Positions 43,607 to 46,151 of a DNA stretch of 46,151 nt are shown one piece after another (the first letter of the stretch is position 1; each line of letters starts with the position of its first letter). Position numbers and translations under genes: made by a program. Origin of the DNA: Clostridium lacusfryxellense (lineage in GTDB: Bacteria > Bacillota > Clostridia > Clostridiales > Clostridiaceae); contig NZ_JAHLEB010000041.1 in assembly GCF_018861735.1 (NCBI RefSeq), positions 1 to 46,151 on the forward strand, read 5' to 3'. The notes under the pieces are model-generated. The model was not told where the DNA came from and did no database searches. It worked only from the letters and a program-made list of their open reading frames with translations.

Positions 43607-45130
43607 CTACATTGTAAAGTATTTTGCACCAAAGTATACAATTAATCCTAGGATTGCTACATACACTAGGCAAAATTTAAGTGTTGCTTTTAATATCTTA
43701 CCTTCAGCACCTACTATTCCTGTGGCTGCTGTGGCAACTGCAATACTTTGAGGTGATATCATTTTTCCGGCTGTTGCTCCCCCTGTATTAGCAGCCGCTA
43801 ACCAATAGGGACTCATATGCAGATTTTTCGCAACTTCAACTTGAAGTGGACCGAACAATACATTAGCAGATGTATCACTACCAGTTACAAATGTACCTAG
43901 CGCTCCTATGATTGGAGCAAATAAAGGGTAAAAGCTTCCGGTTGCTGCAACTAAAACTACAGCTATAGATGTTATCATTCCACTATAACTCATTACCTTT
44001 GCAAGAGCTACTATTGCAAGTATTGTTACTGCTGATTTAGACATTTGTTTACATGTATCTGTAAATACTTTTACTATTTCGCTAGCCTTTGCCCCTTGAA
44101 TAAGTCCCCCTATAAATGTTGCGAGAATTATAAGTGTTCCAGGATTTGCAATCCATGTAAAGGTACTAAGCTTCGCATGAGGCCCTGTGTATATTTGAAA
44201 AGAAGTTTTTATAGTTGATAATGGTTTATTTATTGCTGGAACTAAAGTGCTTGTAACTAGTATAAAAGTCAATATTAATATAAAAGGTACCCACGCTACT
44301 ATTGCCTGCTTTGTAGATATAAGAACCTTATCTTTAGCTGCGGTTTTTTTATAAAATACTTTAGCTATTGTAACTGTTACAATAAGACATACCAGTGAAC
44401 CAATTAAAGCTGGAAGTTCAGCTCCCATATATTTTGCAACTAAAAGTTCTGGTATTGCAAAAGCTAATCCTGATGCAAGTGAAATAAGTACTACTCCCTT
44501 AATTGCCTTAACACTTTTACCTGTGAGCATTACTAAAAGTAAGGGCACAATCACAATTAATACAAATAATTGAATTCCAACTGCATAACTTAAAGTAACT
44601 GGATCAATTGCTGCAACTTTTGCAAGTGTCGTAACAGGTAACCCAATAGCTCCAAAAGCAGTTGGTGTTGTATTTGCAATAAGACAAATAATTGCAGCAA
44701 ATATTGGATCAAATCCAAGTGCGGCTAATATACTTGCTGGTATTGCAACTGCTGTACCAAATCCTGCAATGGCTTCAAGAAAGCCTCCGAAACCCCAAGC
44801 AACAATTAAAACTAATATTCTCCTGTCAGTTGTAATTCCTGTCATCATATTCTTAATAACATCCATACTTTTTGTATGAATAGAAAGATTGTAGGTAAAC
44901 ACTGCTGCTATTATTACAACAATAATTGGCCATAATGCCAGTGCTGCGCCCTCAAGAGTTGCTGTAAGCGCTTGTCCTACCGGCATCTTCCAAACTACTA
45001 TTGCCAGTATTATTGTAAGTAAAAGTGTAATAGTACAGGTTTTATGTCCTGGCATTTTTAAAACACCTAGTGACACCATAAGCCATACAATTGGAATAAG
45101 TGCAATGAAAAATAATAAATAAATATTCAT
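43607..45130 (-). CDS. lctP: L-lactate permease LctP/LldP
   Basis: A 507-residue lactate:proton symporter family protein with about twelve or more hydrophobic segments. Family blocks include VAWGFGGFLEAIAGFGTAVA, AIPASILAALGFDPIFAAI, TGSDTSANVLFGPLQVEVA and ANTGGATAGKMISPQSIAVA. The ATG follows AAAGGAGA. It is the first gene of a two-gene operon with larA, preceded by a long untranslated region carrying candidate sites for a FadR-type regulator and for carbon catabolite control. Direction of lactate flow cannot be told from sequence. Confidence 0.92.
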   Translation of the reverse strand: MNIYLLFFIALIPIVWLMVSLGVLKMPGHKTCTITLLLTIILAIVVWKMPVGQALTATLEGAALALWPIIVVIIAAVFTYNLSIHTKSMDVIKNMMTGITTDRRILVLIVAWGFGGFLEAIAGFGTAVAIPASILAALGFDPIFAAIICLIANTTPTAFGAIGLPVTTLAKVAAIDPVTLSYAVGIQLFVLIVIVPLLLVMLTGKSVKAIKGVVLISLASGLAFAIPELLVAKYMGAELPALIGSLVCLIVTVTIAKVFYKKTAAKDKVLISTKQAIVAWVPFILILTFILVTSTLVPAINKPLSTIKTSFQIYTGPHAKLSTFTWIANPGTLIILATFIGGLIQGAKASEIVKVFTDTCKQMSKSAVTILAIVALAKVMSYSGMITSIAVVLVAATGSFYPLFAPIIGALGTFVTGSDTSANVLFGPLQVEVAKNLHMSPYWLAAANTGGATAGKMISPQSIAVATAATGIVGAEGKILKATLKFCLVYVAILGLIVYFGAKYFTM

Positions 45131-45242
45131 ATCTTATTATCTCCTTTAATTAGTAAGATTAGTTGCATTTTTGAAATCGACTACATGAAAGCATTATAGA
45201 TAGCCAACACCTTTAACGATATTGGCGATATAATTTAATATC

Positions 45243-45258
45243 TTTAAACGTTTGCAAT
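45243..45258 (-). promoter_or_regulatory. cre-like site upstream of lctP
   Basis: Read on the minus strand, ATTGCAAACGTTTAAA resembles the catabolite-responsive element bound by CcpA. It lies about 115 bases upstream of lctP. A close copy, ATGTAAACGTTTTAA, is at 45791-45805 at the other end of the gap. The match to the consensus is partial at its 3' end. Confidence 0.4.
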
Positions 45259-45323
45259 ATACATATATTTTAATTTTCCTCCTGCATTATGCATATAATT
45301 CTAAAAATTAATTAGTGGTATCA

Positions 45324-45334
45324 TGGTCTGACCT
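45324..45334. promoter_or_regulatory. FadR/LldR-type operator candidate
   Basis: TGGTCTGACCT contains the palindrome GGT-CTG-ACC, matching the TNGT-N3-ACNA pattern of FCD-type GntR regulators at all but the last base. Lactate operons are commonly controlled by such regulators. It lies about 195 bases upstream of lctP. The cognate regulator is not in the adjacent sequence. Confidence 0.45.
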
Positions 45335-45790
45335 TTTATTAATTAATACTAACACACTATTTAGAATATTTCTATATTAGTTAACTAGTTAACAATGTTT
45401 ATTTTTAAAATTTGTTAAAATTATTATATTTATTAATACTCTCACTTTTAATATTACTTATACCTTTATGATTTTAACTTAACTGAAATAACAATTACCT
45501 AAGTGTTCGACAACTAGAATATCTTTATACCTTTATTAAAATCACTATATCTTATTCTTTATGATCTCTCCAAGCCCCTTAACTACGGCTTTATCATAAG
45601 CTATTCCTTAATATTAATAAATTATATATTTATTTTTTTCATTTTTATAATGTTTAACATAATAATAAGAATTTCATAAAACACTAATACAGTGCTAACA
45701 ACATAATGTTTTTACTCACAGAATGTTATAGTATTTTTGCAACAAAATTTATACTGGAAGTAATATAACTTAATATATTGTAAAAATTTC

Positions 45791-45805
45791 TTAAAACGTT
45801 TACAT
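45791..45805 (-). promoter_or_regulatory. Second cre-like site
   Basis: ATGTAAACGTTTTAA on the minus strand nearly repeats the motif at 45243-45258. It lies about 660 bases upstream of lctP and about 140 bases beyond the oxidoreductase stop, far for lctP control. Its target is unclear and it may be chance. Confidence 0.3.
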
Positions 45806-45896
45806 GATAAGGACGACAATGATAATATTTTAACACTGTTATTATTGTTATTAATACCAATTAAACGTGAACTACATGTTAATCTAGTATCTTTTT

Positions 45897-45931
45897 AAAC
45901 TAAAAGAAACCACTTAGGGTTTCCTTTAGTT
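45897..45931 (-). terminator. Terminator of the pyruvate:ferredoxin oxidoreductase gene
   Basis: AACTAAA-GAAACC pairs with its complement (one mismatch) around a 6-base loop, 16 bases after the stop codon. On the minus strand the hairpin runs into AGTTTAAAAAG rather than a clean T run, so efficiency is uncertain. Confidence 0.65.
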
Positions 45932-45946
45932 ACAATTCTTATATTA

Positions 45947-46151
45947 TTATTGGTTAGCTAACTTCTTATATCCTGCTAATCTTTCTACAGCATCTTTTTC
46001 TGTTTTAACAAATAATTCTTCTGCTACTTCTGGGAAACTTTTAGCAAGTGAAGAATATCTAACTTCGCCCATTAAGTATTCTCTAAATGAAGTAGTAGGT
46101 TCTTTAGAATCTAATATAAACGGATTCTTTCCTGCTTCTTTAAGATCTGGA
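45947..46151 (-). CDS. nifJ: Pyruvate:ferredoxin (flavodoxin) oxidoreductase, C-terminal end (partial)
   Basis: The last 67 codons of a gene that continues beyond the right edge. The visible residues include KNPFILDSKEPTTSFREYLM, then GEVRYSSLAKSFPEVAEELF, the characteristic C-terminus of single-chain pyruvate:ferredoxin oxidoreductase. The enzyme splits pyruvate to acetyl-CoA and CO2 and reduces ferredoxin or flavodoxin. In fermenting, nitrogen-fixing clostridia it supplies the low-potential electrons used by nitrogenase and hydrogenase. The gene ends with a double TAA and a hairpin. Whether this copy is dedicated to nitrogen fixation or general metabolism cannot be decided from the fragment. 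Confidence 0.85.
   Translation of the reverse strand, partial: PDLKEAGKNPFILDSKEPTTSFREYLMGEVRYSSLAKSFPEVAEELFVKTEKDAVERLAGYKKLANQ

Larger units (their letters stand above)
45131..45946. promoter_or_regulatory. Long AT-rich region upstream of lctP
   Basis: This 816-base gap between the oxidoreductase end and lctP contains no credible coding sequence. It holds two cre-like motifs (45243-45258 and 45791-45805), a GGTCTGACC palindrome (45324-45334) and the oxidoreductase terminator (45897-45931). No riboswitch fold was recognised. Confidence 0.5.

Noticed and set aside
45180-45220. Possible sigma-54 promoter upstream of lctP (TTGGC...ATGC on the minus strand)
   Set aside because: The GG and GC pairs are 11 bases apart instead of 10 and the -12 element lacks TTGC.
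45243-45300. Short leader ORF (ATG, six codons) after an AGGAGG in the lctP leader
   Set aside because: Spacing from AGGAGG to the ATG is too long and the peptide is only six residues, so there is no support for a regulatory leader peptide.

Overview
The window is low-GC, densely coded DNA from a Firmicute, most likely a diazotrophic Clostridium sensu stricto. The supporting signs are strong AGGAGG-type ribosome binding sites, frequent TTG/GTG starts, a clostridial nifH-nifI arrangement, the C-terminus of a pyruvate:ferredoxin oxidoreductase, a DUF2325 protein, a lactate permease with a LarA-type racemase, and two methyl-accepting chemotaxis proteins. I see no transposase, integrase, CRISPR array or rRNA operon. 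The one RNA gene found is a tRNA-Ser.

Region by region. (1) 1-7500, nitrogenase and molybdenum: nifH and nifI1 on the minus strand, followed at the window edge by a nifI2 cut to 28 codons. Then come a DUF2325 protein on the plus strand and a minus-strand molybdate module (HTH/binding-protein fusion regulator, modA, modB, modC). Molybdate uptake beside nitrogenase makes biochemical sense. Promoters here are readable: a sigma-A promoter upstream of nifH behind two same-face 17-bp repeats, and a modA promoter followed at once by three exact 10-bp repeats. (2) 7500-17650, sensing and redox: a chemoreceptor, a PucR-type regulator divergent from an uncharacterised pair (Fe-S/zinc flavodoxin-like protein plus a Cys-rich FAD protein), an orphan CHASE3-like histidine kinase, an S66 LD-carboxypeptidase, a small membrane protein and a second Isf-like flavoprotein. 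(3) 17690-28800, mostly housekeeping or accessory: ilvD with its own FadR-type GntR regulator, a FlK-like thioesterase, the DNA glycosylase AlkC, an in-frame BrkB membrane protein/alpha-beta hydrolase fusion, a cell-wall amidase, a dCache chemoreceptor, tRNA-Ser(CGA) and a DedA pair.

(4) 29000-38620: an AcoR-like sigma-54 activator followed by a nine-gene Mrp/Mbh-type cation/proton antiporter operon. Three copies of a 17-bp palindrome (TGTATC-N5-GATACA type) and a near-consensus -24/-12 promoter lie between them, so the activator very probably drives the antiporter operon. The canonical MrpA is split: its MbhD-like part is a separate gene, its MbhE-like part is joined to MrpB, and its NuoL-like part closes the operon. 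There is also an extra MrpD/NuoM-like subunit. (5) 38770-46151: a copper-handling-type protein (HMA, SafE/DsbD-like membrane core, cupredoxin-like domains), a MATE exporter, a LarA-like racemase with a lactate permease behind a long regulatory region, and the end of pyruvate:ferredoxin oxidoreductase.

The strongest lead is the sigma-54-controlled, rearranged Mrp/Mbh operon. Next come the truncated nifI2 beside an intact nifI1, the PucR-linked flavoprotein/FAD pair, the operator architecture of the molybdate module, and the BrkB-hydrolase fusion that keeps a full internal translation start.
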